In this document: one piece after another, positions 52,688 to 61,837 of the stretch
Layout: the number at the start of each line of letters is the position of its first letter
Position numbering within the stretch: the first letter of the stretch is position 1
Source: DATKPA01 sp051955985
Lineage (GTDB): Bacteria > Planctomycetota > Phycisphaerae > WQYP01
Reading direction: 5' to 3'
Length of the DNA stretch: 64,000 nt
Assembly (NCBI GenBank): GCA_051955985.1
Contig: JBQCGD010000167.1
Coordinates: 54,749 to 118,748 of the forward strand
Notes under the pieces: generated by a model
Database searches by the model: none
Seen by the model: the letters and a program-made list of their open reading frames with translations, nothing else
Told to the model about the DNA's origin: nothing
Made by a program: the position numbers and the translations under genes

Positions 52688-53710
52688 CTACCCCTTGGGC
52701 CACTCCCTCAACCAAAACCCATCCTCCCGCCCCCCATAATACTTCTCCAACACCGCATCCATCACCACCTGCGTCCGCAACCCACTCTCCCCCGTACTCT
52801 CACACTTCCCAGTCCCCAGAAGATCATTCACCGCCGTCTGAATCATCGGCATCCCCACATGCTCAGGATTCGGCAAATCAAACCGCTCTTCTCGTCCATC
52901 TTCGTGCCTCAAAACAACCGGTTCATTACCGAAGCAAGAGAAATACAACGCAGCCCCGTTCTCACCGTCAAAGATAAATCCCTCGCTCTTCTTTTCCGAT
53001 TTGAAGTTCCACAAGCCCCGCACCCTGGTACCATTTCCGTGCTCGCATTCTACGACCACCGAGCTCTCGACGCGGTATCCCTCCGCGGACGAACTCGCCC
53101 ATCCCTGCTTCAACTTCGCCGGCCCAAAGAAGAAATCCATCAAGTCCAGCATGTGCGAACCAAGATCAAGGAAGAGCCCCCCACCGGAGCGTTCAGGAAC
53201 AAACCGCCACGCCGCCGGATTGGATGCGGATCGCATCTGACCATCGGAGTACGTGTAGGAAACCGAGCACTTTTCCCCCAACACCCCACTCCCCAAAATC
53301 TCCCTCACCTTCAAAAACCGCGGCAACGCCCTCCGATAATACGCCACAAACAACGGCACCCCCTTCGCCCTAAACCCCTCCACCATCCGCCGCGCCTCGC
53401 TCCCATTCCGCGCCATCGGCTTCTCCACATAACAAGCCTTCCCCGCCGCCAGCACCTTCATCGCATAAAACTCGTGCGTCCCCGGCGGCGTCGCCACATA
53501 CACCGCATCCACCTCCGCATCCCCAATCAACCGATCCGCATCGTCATACCACCGCCGCACCCCATGCCGCCGCGCATAGTCCGCCGCCTTCCCCCCATCC
53601 CGCCGCATCACCGCCACCAACTCACTCCGCCGACACTTGTAAAACCCCGGCCCACTCTTCACCTCCGTCACCTCCCCACACCCAACAATCCCCCATCGAA
53701 TCGTCCGCAC
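52688..53710 (-). CDS. Gfo/Idh/MocA family NAD(P)-dependent oxidoreductase
   Basis: I chose the GTG at 53710 because GGAGG stands six bases upstream and the product then begins MRTIRWGIVGCGEVTEVKSG, the usual N-terminus of this family; an ATG seven codons earlier lies in the same frame. The 340-residue protein has the Rossmann fold, the catalytic-region EKP motif in ACYVEKPMARN, and the C-terminal alpha/beta domain with FLDLGSHMLDLMDFFFGP (Asp and His). The family oxidises or reduces sugars, inositols and related polyols. It lies among carbohydrate-active genes, so a sugar substrate is likely, but none can be named. Confidence 0.9.
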   Translation of the reverse strand: MRTIRWGIVGCGEVTEVKSGPGFYKCRRSELVAVMRRDGGKAADYARRHGVRRWYDDADRLIGDAEVDAVYVATPPGTHEFYAMKVLAAGKACYVEKPMARNGSEARRMVEGFRAKGVPLFVAYYRRALPRFLKVREILGSGVLGEKCSVSYTYSDGQMRSASNPAAWRFVPERSGGGLFLDLGSHMLDLMDFFFGPAKLKQGWASSSAEGYRVESSVVVECEHGNGTRVRGLWNFKSEKKSEGFIFDGENGAALYFSCFGNEPVVLRHEDGREERFDLPNPEHVGMPMIQTAVNDLLGTGKCESTGESGLRTQVVMDAVLEKYYGGREDGFWLREWPKG

Positions 53711-53747
53711 ATTCCACCTCCAAAAACCCACTCCCCCAGTCGTCGTC

Positions 53748-53775
53748 CTCTATGCTCTCTGTGCTCTCTGTGGTG
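53748..53775. repeat. CTCTCTGTG-type short tandem repeat
   Basis: Two to three copies of a CTCTCTGTG unit (TATGCTCTCTGTGCTCTCTG and following) lie in the gap between the oxidoreductase start and the peptidase end. This is the same style of short intergenic repeat as at 39028 and 53793. Confidence 0.7.
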
Positions 53776-53792
53776 AAAGCCCTTCTTCCCAC

Positions 53793-53844
53793 TTCGTGGT
53801 CCTTCGTCTCTTCGTCTCTTCGTCTCTTCGTGATTACGTCGTGG
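53793..53844. repeat. TTCGTCTC-type short tandem repeat
   Basis: At least four copies of an eight-base TTCGTCTC unit, flanked by related TTCGTGG and TCGTGATTACG pieces, fill the rest of the 150-bp gap before the peptidase gene end. No gene or hairpin is present in it. Confidence 0.8.
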
Positions 53845-53859
53845 GGGGGGACCCCCTCC

Positions 53860-55275
53860 TCATTTCAACCTCTCCGCCAACTTCTCATAAACCACCGCAC
53901 ACGCCCGTATCCCCGCAAAATACTGCTGCAAATCCAACTTCTCATTCGGCGCATGAATCGCATCATCCGCCAACCCAAACCCCATCAATACCGCATCCAC
54001 GCCCAGCTCCTCCTTGAACCAAGCCACCACCGGAATCGATCCGCCATCCCGATGAAACACCGGCCTCTTCCCAAACGCCGCCTCCATCGCCTCCGCCGCC
54101 GCCCCCATCGCCGGCGAATCAATCGGCGTAATCGCCGGCGGACTCCCCGTCACCCGATACACCAACTCAAACTCTACATCCCGCGGCGCAAGCTTCTTCA
54201 AATAATCCACCAACGCATCCCCCACCCGCTCCGGATCCTGCCCCGGCACCAGCCGACAAGTAATCTTCGCACTCGCCCGGTTCGGCAACACCGTCTTGCT
54301 CCCCGTCCCCTGATACCCGCTCGTCAACCCATTCACCTCCAGCGTCGGCCGCGCCCACTTCCGCTCCAACGTCGAATACCCCGCCTCCCCATACAACCCC
54401 TTCCCCTCCGCAAAACCCAACTCCTTCCGATACGCCTCATCCGAAAACGGCAACCCCTTCCACATCTCCCGCTCCTCGTTTGTCACCTCCGCCACCCCCT
54501 CATAAAACCCCGGCACCGTCACCCGCCCCTTCTCATCATGCAACTTCGCAATCACCTCGCACAACGCATGCGCCGGATTCACCACCGCCCCGCCATACAA
54601 CCCCGAATGCAAATCCGTCTTCGCCCCTTTGAGCACAAACTCAATCGCCGCCAATCCGCGCAACCCATAGGTAATCGAAGGCACCCCGCGCGCAAAAATA
54701 TGCGAGTCCGAAATCAACAGCACCTGCGCCGTCTTCAAAAACTCCTTCTTCGCCCGCACCACCTCCAGCAAATGCTTCGACCCCACCTCCTCCTCCCCCT
54801 CCAGCAAAACCGTAATCCGGCACGGAAACCCCTCATTAATCTCCTTCCACGCCGTCAACGCCGCCAGATGACAATGCACCTGCCCCTTATCATCCGAAGC
54901 CCCCCGCGCAAAAATCTTCCCATCCTTCACCGTCGCCTCAAACGGCGGCGTCTCCCACAACTCCAGCGGCTCCGCCGGCTGCACATCATAATGCCCATAA
55001 ATCAACACATGCGGCGAATCCTTTGGCGCCAACTTCTCCGGCGTAGTCGCCAACACACAAGGATTCCCCTTCCCCCCACCCGTCTCAATCACCTCCACCT
55101 CCATCCCAATCCCGCGCAAATAATCCCGCGCCCACTCCGCCGCCGCCCGCGTATACCCCCCATGCACCTCCGGCTGCGCCGATACACTCGCCATCCCCAA
55201 AAACCCCTTCAACTCCCCCACCCACCGCTTCTCATTCTTCCCAATCCACAACAAAACCGTATCAAGCAAGCTCAC
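53860..55275 (-). CDS. M20 family metallopeptidase (dipeptidase type)
   Basis: The GTG at 55275 has GGGAG seven bases upstream and gives 471 residues, the normal size; the frame is open far upstream to 55623 but that part is not conserved. The metal ligands are visible: LIYGHYDVQP (His, Asp), GASDDKGQVH (bridging Asp), EGEEEVGSKHL (catalytic Glu and ligand Glu), DSHIF and DDAIHAPNEK (final His). FLGMASVSAQPEV near the start is the usual family opening. M20 enzymes with this layout cleave dipeptides or N-acylated amino acids in the cytoplasm with two zinc ions. No operon partner; the neighbour upstream is divergent. Confidence 0.92.
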   Translation of the reverse strand: MSLLDTVLLWIGKNEKRWVGELKGFLGMASVSAQPEVHGGYTRAAAEWARDYLRGIGMEVEVIETGGGKGNPCVLATTPEKLAPKDSPHVLIYGHYDVQPAEPLELWETPPFEATVKDGKIFARGASDDKGQVHCHLAALTAWKEINEGFPCRITVLLEGEEEVGSKHLLEVVRAKKEFLKTAQVLLISDSHIFARGVPSITYGLRGLAAIEFVLKGAKTDLHSGLYGGAVVNPAHALCEVIAKLHDEKGRVTVPGFYEGVAEVTNEEREMWKGLPFSDEAYRKELGFAEGKGLYGEAGYSTLERKWARPTLEVNGLTSGYQGTGSKTVLPNRASAKITCRLVPGQDPERVGDALVDYLKKLAPRDVEFELVYRVTGSPPAITPIDSPAMGAAAEAMEAAFGKRPVFHRDGGSIPVVAWFKEELGVDAVLMGFGLADDAIHAPNEKLDLQQYFAGIRACAVVYEKLAERLK

Positions 55276-55546
55276 AGCAAACTCCCATGCCTCACAACCA
55301 CAATACAGGCCAACCAGTCGCGCCACCTTACCACGCCGCTCCCCCCTTGAGAATCTGCCCATCCCCTCCTCCCCTGCCAAAATAGGCAACTCTCGCCTCT
55401 CCACACCACATCCCCATCCCCCTTCCTCCCGATTTTCCCCTTGGTATTCACTACTTCCGATGTATATTTCAATCAATCCACCACGGATGCCGTATCCCCT
55501 TTTATCGCAGACGTACCTGTCGCCGTGCCTGCAGAGGAACACTGCC

Positions 55547-58500
55547 ATGCTCACGCCTCGTCTACGCCGTGCGACCGCCCTTCGCGCCTCCCGCGCCGCT
55601 CTCGCCCTCACCATCGCCTCCATCCCTCTCCCCCTTCACGCCGCCGTCTCCACCTCCGGCGATGTCTCCCCCATCATCCAGGTCCCCCTCCACCCCACCC
55701 TCTGGCACATGGCGATCGATGACGGTACCCCCAACATCGGCACCCTCTACATCGGCCTCGACTCCTTCGGACAAGTCTCCGTCTCCCCCGTCGCCTCGCT
55801 CGTCGGCCCGCTCCGCGATCCGCCCACCCTCGGCCCCGGCGCATTCCCCTCCATCTCCATCGGCAGCAACTTTACCGCCACCGGCATCCTCACCGTCTCC
55901 GGCCCCGGCGCAAGCGTCAATTCCCAGGGCCTCCTCGAAGTCGGCGAGTTCGGCGAAGGCTCCCTCTCCATCCTCAACGGCGCCTCCGTCAACGCCTATG
56001 AATTCAGCGTCGCTGGACAACTCAGCAGCGAAGGCTCCTTCTCCATCTCCGGCCCGGGCAGCGCTCTCACCGTCACCGACAACTTCATCGTCGGCAACTT
56101 CGGTAACGCCACCCTCACCGCCGACGACCACGCCTCCATCTCCGCACCCTTCGGCGTCCTCGGCGGCGCAGGACCCTCCACCACCGTCACCATCTCCAAC
56201 AACTCCTCCCTCGTCTTCTCCACCTCCCTCATCGTCGCCGGCCAAAGCGATACCGACCTCTTCCTCCAATCCGGCAGCTCCATCCTTACCAACGACCTCC
56301 TCTTCGGCGTCAAGCCCGCTCCCAACGAAAACGCCGCCCGCTTCGGCGGCAGCGCCATCGTCGACAACGCTTCCATCACCGCCACCAACTCCTTTACCAT
56401 GGCACAGGACACCTTCAACTTCGACCAGCTCTCCCTCATCAACGGCAGCTCCCTCACCACCGGCAACCTCACCATCGGCCTCAACGGCACCGCCATCGTC
56501 GTCCTCGGCGGAACCTCCGACGGCCGACTCCCCCGCCGCGACAATGCTGCCAAACAATCCTCCCTCGTCGCCTCCACCATCACCCTCGGCGGCGGCCAGT
56601 TCGACGCCGCCGGCCCGCAAAGCGCCCTCTACGTCCTCAACGGCTCCCTCGCCACCTCCGGCGACGCCCTCATCGCCGGTGACGAAAGCCTCGCCGAAGT
56701 CTCCGACGTCTCCCCTCTCGGCCGCTCCACCTGGAACGCCGGTAACATCACCGTCAATTCCGGTGACATCGGCGGCGGACTCGTCGTCGCCGCCGGCGGC
56801 CTCGTCACCGCCCCCTCCGTCACCATCGACGACGGCTTCGCCTCCATCGACGGCCGATCCAACGGCACCCCCTCCACCCTCACCATCGCCGGAAACCTCT
56901 TCGTCGGCGCCACCTCCGGCACCTACCCGAACACCCTCTCCGTCACCGGCGGCGCACAACTTCAGTCCGGCGACGCCTTCCTCGGCGATGCAACCTACGC
57001 CTCTCGCGCCGGCGCCACCACCATCGACGGCCTCTCCACCACCTGGACCGCCGGCAACATCTCCCTCGCCAACGGCTTCGACCACGCCCTCACCATCAGC
57101 GGCGGCGCCTCCGTCTTCTCCCAGCAGTTCTTCATCGCCGACAACAGCAACGGCTCCCTCATCCTCACCGACCCCTTCTCCTCCCTCGACACCAACAACC
57201 AGCTCTTCGTCGTCGGAAATCTCAACGGCACCGGCACACTCACCATCCAGCTCGGCGCTCAACTCCACTCCGGCGATGCCTTCATCGGCGGTTTCCCCGA
57301 CGCCACCGGCAACGTCACCCTCTCCGACCCCTTCTCCTCCTGGTCCGCCAAAAACCTCACCGTCGGCAACCAGGGCAACGGCACCTTCACCATCCAGAAC
57401 GGCGCCAACCTCTCCGTCTCCGCCCTCTTCATCGGCGCCGGTACCTCCACCACCGGCAACGTCACCACCCCCGGCGTCGGCAACCTCTCCATCGACGGCG
57501 GCGGCGTCGCGCCCTTCTCCTCCATCTCCGACTCGGGCACCCTCGTCGTCGGTCAATCGGGCGTCGGCTCCCTCGCCATCTCCAACGGCGCCATCGTCCG
57601 CTCCGACACCGCATTCATCGGCTCCGACTCAGGCGGCGCCGGCACCCTCCTCCTCACCGGCCCCGGCTCCCAGTGGCTCATCAACTCCTACCTCACCATC
57701 GGCACTTACGGCAACGGCACCGCCACCATCTCCAACGGCGCCAAACTCTCCGCCGACCACATCCTCGTCGGCGAAAACCCCGGCGCCACCGGAAACCTCA
57801 CTCTCGACAACGCCACCATCCTCCTCCCCTCCTCACTCGACATCGGCAACGCCGGCAACGGCACCCTCTCCCTCCGCAACAACGCCAACCTCTCCGCCGA
57901 CACACTCACCCTCGGCTCCCTCTCCACCGGCATCGGCAACGCATCCTTCGATGGCAACGGCACCACCGCCACCTTCGCCAACCCCCTCACCATCGCCGAC
58001 CAGGGCACCGCCAACCTCTCCCTCTCCAACCTCGCCAACGTCTCCGCCACCTCCCTCCTGATGGCCACATCCGCCAACTCCCTCGCCACCGTCACCATCT
58101 CTGACTTCGCCCCACGCCCCAACCCAAACGACAACTCCACCCCCCTTCCCCAATCCACCCTCAACATCACCGGCGACGCCTCCGTCGCAATCGCCGGCGC
58201 TGCCAACCTCACCATCAAAAACGGCGGTCTCCTCAAATCCGCCAACGGCTTCGCCGCCACTCAGGGCGGTCTCGCCACCATCTCCATCACCGGCAACAAC
58301 TCCCTCTGGGACATCTCCGGCGGAACACTCACCCTCGGCGGCGTCGGCCACACCGACATGAACCTCTCTAACGGCGGCGCTTTCAAAACCGCTAACCTTA
58401 CCCTCGGCCCCATCCACAACTCCTCCGCACCCGACGCCACGCTCGCCGTCGCCGGCGGAACCCCCGTCGTCACCGCCACCTCCCTCATCGGCGACGCCGG

Positions 58501-59905
58501 CTCCGGCCTCGTCTCCATCTCCGGCGGCCTCCTCACCTCCGCCGCCACTACCATCGGCAACGCCCCCACCGGCATCGGCATCGGAATCGTCTCCAACGGC
58601 ACCTGGAGCGCCTCCTCCCTCACCCTCGGCCAATCCGCCGGCGCCCTCGGTAATCTCACCGTCGGCAATTCCAACACCTCCCTCACCCCCGTCGTCACAG
58701 TCGCCAACGCCATCACCGTCGGCAACTCCGGCACCGGCGCCATCACCATCAACAACGGCCACCTCGCCGCAAACGCCACCACCATCGGCGCCAACCCCGG
58801 CTCCAGCGGCCTCGTCCGCCTCCTCGCGCCCCAGGCCGTCCTCGAAGTCGGCAACAAACTCACCGTCGGCGGATCCGGCGCAGGCGAACTCGACATCCTC
58901 CTCGGCGCCAACGTCGATGCCGGATCCGTCGTCATCGGAACCTCCCCCGGCAACGGCCACCTCCTCAACCTCGGCGGCGCAGGCTCCCAGCTCAACGTCT
59001 TCTCTTCCCTCACCATCGGCGCCTCCGGCGGAAACGGCGATTTCGCACTCGCCGGCAACGCCTCCGCAACCGCCAACTCCACCTCCGTCGGCACCTCCAG
59101 CCTCAACCCCGCCTCCATCGGCACCGGCACCCTCTCCGTCGCCAGCGGCACCCTCAACGCAGGAAAACTCACCGTCGTCTCCGGCAGCCAGCTCCTCGTC
59201 GCCAACGGCGGAAAAGTCATCGCCTCCTCCGCCACCCTCGGCACCGGCCACTTCCTCTCCGCCCAGATCACCATCACCGACCCCGCCACCACCCTCGACG
59301 TCTCCGCCGGAAACATCACCGTCGGCGGCTTCGGCGCTGCCGACTTCCGCATCGACAACGGCGCCACCGTCCTCGCCAAATCCATCGCCGTCCACCCCGA
59401 CGGAATCCTCCAGGGCGACGGCGGCCACATCAAGGCCAAAGTCCTCAACGACGGCGGCACCGTCCACCCCGGCAACTCCCCCGGTACCCTCACCATCGAA
59501 GACGACTACACCCAGACCGACGGCACCCTCGACATCGAATTCGCCGGCACCGACCCCGCCCAGATGGACGCCCTCAACATCCTCGGCAACGCCACCCTCG
59601 CCGGCGGCGCCATCCAGTTCTCCTTCATCGACGGCTACGCCCCCAAAGCCGGCGACACCCTCCCCTTCCTCACCAGCCTCAATATCCCCAACCCCTCCGC
59701 CCTCACCTTCCAGGTCCTCAACGTCGACCCCTCCTTCCAATTCTCCATCACCACCACCGGCAACACCCTCCAACTCCTCGCCCTCACCAACGTCATCCCC
59801 ACCCCCGAACCCACCCTCGGCCTCCTCACCGCCACATCATCCCTACTGCTTCTCACCAAACGCCGAGCCCGGTCCCCGTACCGGGACCGTCCCGCCCGCA
59901 ACTGA
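55547..59905 (+). CDS. Giant PEP-CTERM protein with T5SS/PEP-CTERM-type beta repeats
   Basis: The ATG at 55547 (AGAGGA upstream) gives 1452 residues with a signal peptide ending near PLHA (about residue 32). The rest is a long beta-solenoid of repeats with the pattern VGxxGxGxLxISNGAxLxxxxxxIG, for example SGTLVVGQSGVGSLAISNGA and GTATISNGAKLSADHILVGE. It resembles the repeat shared by type V secreted and PEP-CTERM proteins. The C-terminus has PTPEPTLGLLTATSSLLLL and a basic KRRARSPYRDR tail, a PEP-CTERM sorting signal. There is no barrel domain. It diverges from the peptidase gene over 271 bp. It is unrelated in repeat type to the proteins at 26809 and 45239. Confidence 0.88.
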   Translation: MLTPRLRRATALRASRAALALTIASIPLPLHAAVSTSGDVSPIIQVPLHPTLWHMAIDDGTPNIGTLYIGLDSFGQVSVSPVASLVGPLRDPPTLGPGAFPSISIGSNFTATGILTVSGPGASVNSQGLLEVGEFGEGSLSILNGASVNAYEFSVAGQLSSEGSFSISGPGSALTVTDNFIVGNFGNATLTADDHASISAPFGVLGGAGPSTTVTISNNSSLVFSTSLIVAGQSDTDLFLQSGSSILTNDLLFGVKPAPNENAARFGGSAIVDNASITATNSFTMAQDTFNFDQLSLINGSSLTTGNLTIGLNGTAIVVLGGTSDGRLPRRDNAAKQSSLVASTITLGGGQFDAAGPQSALYVLNGSLATSGDALIAGDESLAEVSDVSPLGRSTWNAGNITVNSGDIGGGLVVAAGGLVTAPSVTIDDGFASIDGRSNGTPSTLTIAGNLFVGATSGTYPNTLSVTGGAQLQSGDAFLGDATYASRAGATTIDGLSTTWTAGNISLANGFDHALTISGGASVFSQQFFIADNSNGSLILTDPFSSLDTNNQLFVVGNLNGTGTLTIQLGAQLHSGDAFIGGFPDATGNVTLSDPFSSWSAKNLTVGNQGNGTFTIQNGANLSVSALFIGAGTSTTGNVTTPGVGNLSIDGGGVAPFSSISDSGTLVVGQSGVGSLAISNGAIVRSDTAFIGSDSGGAGTLLLTGPGSQWLINSYLTIGTYGNGTATISNGAKLSADHILVGENPGATGNLTLDNATILLPSSLDIGNAGNGTLSLRNNANLSADTLTLGSLSTGIGNASFDGNGTTATFANPLTIADQGTANLSLSNLANVSATSLLMATSANSLATVTISDFAPRPNPNDNSTPLPQSTLNITGDASVAIAGAANLTIKNGGLLKSANGFAATQGGLATISITGNNSLWDISGGTLTLGGVGHTDMNLSNGGAFKTANLTLGPIHNSSAPDATLAVAGGTPVVTATSLIGDAGSGLVSISGGLLTSAATTIGNAPTGIGIGIVSNGTWSASSLTLGQSAGALGNLTVGNSNTSLTPVVTVANAITVGNSGTGAITINNGHLAANATTIGANPGSSGLVRLLAPQAVLEVGNKLTVGGSGAGELDILLGANVDAGSVVIGTSPGNGHLLNLGGAGSQLNVFSSLTIGASGGNGDFALAGNASATANSTSVGTSSLNPASIGTGTLSVASGTLNAGKLTVVSGSQLLVANGGKVIASSATLGTGHFLSAQITITDPATTLDVSAGNITVGGFGAADFRIDNGATVLAKSIAVHPDGILQGDGGHIKAKVLNDGGTVHPGNSPGTLTIEDDYTQTDGTLDIEFAGTDPAQMDALNILGNATLAGGAIQFSFIDGYAPKAGDTLPFLTSLNIPNPSALTFQVLNVDPSFQFSITTTGNTLQLLALTNVIPTPEPTLGLLTATSSLLLLTKRRARSPYRDRPARN

Positions 59906-59961
59906 CCGCAGGTCACTGGCAACGCATCCACCGGCAACCCCTCGCAAGCTACAATCCCCTC

Positions 59962-60579
59962 ATGCTCACCGCGCTCATCGCCGACCACCTCACCACTCAC
60001 TGGCCCCCGCGGGCCATCAAGCTCTCCGCCGAAGCCATCAGCCGCTACGCCATCGTCCAGAAAAACCGCCCCAACCTCCCCCCCAGCACCCAAAGCCGCT
60101 GGCTCACTCTCGAACGCCTCGTCGCCCCTCTCCCACCCGAATCCCTCATCAACCACCTCCTCCCCCAACTCGCAACAATCAATCCCCGCCCCGACCAATT
60201 GATCGCGCGCTACGAAAACTCTCCGAATACCAACCTCTCATTCCGATGGGTCGATGTGTTACGCGGCGATTTGGTCGACCAGTACACCAAAGTGGCCTCC
60301 ACGTTTCTCAACGATCACAACCTTTCCCACGACCCGCCCGCTCTCTCCGATGCCCTTCACATTTTTCTCTTCTCTCGCATGGTAGGGTATGCCGTAGATG
60401 AGGCTTTCCAAACCCGCCCCCCATCCGAAATCGCCACCGAAATGCACCGCATCAAACAAAATACCGGCAGCGCGCTCGTATCACTCCGCTGCATCTACAA
60501 CATCGGACTCGAAGAAGCCGCAAACCTGCTGAAAACCGCCTACACCCAGTCAACCATCACCGCCTCTACCCCCCAGTGA
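59962..60579 (+). CDS. Protein of unknown function
   Basis: I do not recognise this 205-residue protein. It starts MLTALIADHLTTHWPPRAI and is mostly helical, with no signal peptide, membrane segment or cysteine cluster. The middle (FRWVDVLRGDLVDQYTKVAS) and the C-terminal part (MHRIKQNTGSALVSLRCIYN, GLEEAANLLKTAY) look like a compact soluble domain. Codon use and GC are less C-extreme than in the gene before it. It lies 56 bp after the giant PEP-CTERM gene, in the same direction, so it may be its small partner, or independent. The length and lack of a long shadow pattern make it a likely real gene. Confidence 0.6.
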   Translation: MLTALIADHLTTHWPPRAIKLSAEAISRYAIVQKNRPNLPPSTQSRWLTLERLVAPLPPESLINHLLPQLATINPRPDQLIARYENSPNTNLSFRWVDVLRGDLVDQYTKVASTFLNDHNLSHDPPALSDALHIFLFSRMVGYAVDEAFQTRPPSEIATEMHRIKQNTGSALVSLRCIYNIGLEEAANLLKTAYTQSTITASTPQ

Positions 60580-61142
60580 CTGCAAATCAGTCCAACCGCA
60601 TCCCCCTGCACTCCGCGATCCGCAACCAGAATCCGCCCCCCGGCATTCACCACTGGCTGAGGAAATCTCCCCCGCACAGGCCCCCCACCACCCCCGCACC
60701 GCCCCGCCAAACCCCCGCCGCCACTGCCCCAAATCTCTCCGCACACGTTCCCCCACCCGCCCCATCTCCGCCCCTGCCTACCCCCAAACCGCCCCAAAGT
60801 GCACCCGAAGTGTTCGCAAACCCTCCGGCGCCCCGCCGCAACCGCCCCGCGAGCGCCCCAAATTGCACCGCTTTCGACCGCGCAAAATATAAAAGTAGGC
60901 GAAGGCCTGGGATGGAACTTCGCCTACCGGAGGGGAGAAAATAGCAATTTCAAATGGAAACGAGCTTCTAAAAACCCCACAACCACCAGCTATTACGTCC
61001 GAACGAGCCTGAGAGTTGTGTTTCTCGTTCCGCTGCTATAACCTTATCGGCACCTAAATACGTTTTCCAGAAAAATTTCCCCAGATTGCCCAAATTGTTG
61101 CTGGAAAGACGCACCCACCGGTTGCTCGAAAGGAACCGCCTC
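60580..61142. other. Intergenic, C-rich low-complexity stretch and a hairpin
   Basis: No gene is supported in these 560 bp. The first 300 bp are extremely C-rich and code for a proline-rich frame from a GTG at 60576 that has no other gene-like feature. The hairpin at 60895-60927 follows. The last 150 bp, more AT-rich, should hold the promoter of the cytidylate kinase gene. Confidence 0.55.
60895..60927 (-). terminator. Terminator-like hairpin on the minus strand
   Basis: GTAGGCGAAG (60895-60904) pairs perfectly with CTTCGCCTAC (60918-60927), and on the minus strand TTTTATATTTTG follows at once. It looks like a rho-independent terminator, but no minus-strand gene was found upstream of it. Antisense or small RNA transcription would be the reason if it is real. 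Confidence 0.5.
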
Positions 61143-61835
61143 GTGATCGTAACTATCGATGGCCCCGCTGGTTCCGGAAAATCCGCCGCCGCTTTGCAGC
61201 TCGCGGCCATGCTCCATCTCCCGCATCTCGATACCGGCGCCATGTACCGCGCCGTCGCCCTCGACGCCCTCGAACAAGGCATCCTCCACGATCCCGATCA
61301 AATCGCGCAACGTTGCCGCCTGCTGTCACTTAAGTTCGATTGGACCACCTCCCCCGCCCCCCTCCTCCTCAATGGCAAAAACGTCTCCGACGCCATTCGC
61401 CAGCCCCGCGTCACCGAAATCACTTACGTCGCCGCCGATAACCCCTGGGTACGAGAGGAGTTAGTGCGGCAGCAGCGGCAGATCGGCCAGGCCGCCGGCT
61501 CGCTGGTCACCGAAGGCCGCGACCAGGGCACCATCGTTTTCCCCCACGCCGAATTCAAATTCTATCTCAACGCCCACCCCGAAGAACGCGCCCGCCGCCG
61601 CATCGCGCAGCTTGCCGCCAAGGGCATTTCCGTCGAGCTCCACGATGTCTTACAGCAGATCCTGCAACGAGATATGCGCGACCAAGCCCGCGCCGTCGGC
61701 CCCCTCGCCCGCCCCCACGACGCCATCGAACTCGACACCACCGACCTCACCCTCGAAGAAACCGTCGAAGCCATGATCCGCCACATCCACTCCCATGCCC
61801 CCACCCCCCCCGTCGGCAACGTCGGAGCACACTGA
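61143..61835 (+). CDS. cmk: Cytidylate kinase
   Basis: The GTG at 61143 has AAAGGAA eight bases upstream and gives 230 residues starting with the P-loop IVTIDGPAGSGKSAAALQLA; an in-frame ATG/GTG upstream to 61086 is not needed. LDTGAMYRAVALDALEQG (the CMP-binding region), LVTEGRDQGTIVFPHAEFKF and ERARRRIAQL are typical of CMP/dCMP kinase, which makes CDP and dCDP from ATP and the monophosphate. The Asp of the usual GRDIGTVVFPDA is kept as the first Asp, while the last position reads His. The acyltransferase gene follows two bases after the stop codon, as in many genomes, so they form an operon. Confidence 0.93.
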   Translation: MIVTIDGPAGSGKSAAALQLAAMLHLPHLDTGAMYRAVALDALEQGILHDPDQIAQRCRLLSLKFDWTTSPAPLLLNGKNVSDAIRQPRVTEITYVAADNPWVREELVRQQRQIGQAAGSLVTEGRDQGTIVFPHAEFKFYLNAHPEERARRRIAQLAAKGISVELHDVLQQILQRDMRDQARAVGPLARPHDAIELDTTDLTLEETVEAMIRHIHSHAPTPPVGNVGAH

Positions 61836-61837
61836 CC

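Noticed and set aside
55562..57556. Open frame of 664 codons on the minus strand
   Set aside because: It is antisense to the PEP-CTERM repeat gene, which has a signal peptide, repeats and sorting tail. The antisense product is only Gly/Glu/Asp/Ala-rich.
60576..60944. Proline-rich frame of 122 codons starting GTG
   Set aside because: It is a translation of a C-rich low-complexity stretch and has no ribosome binding site, signal or domain.
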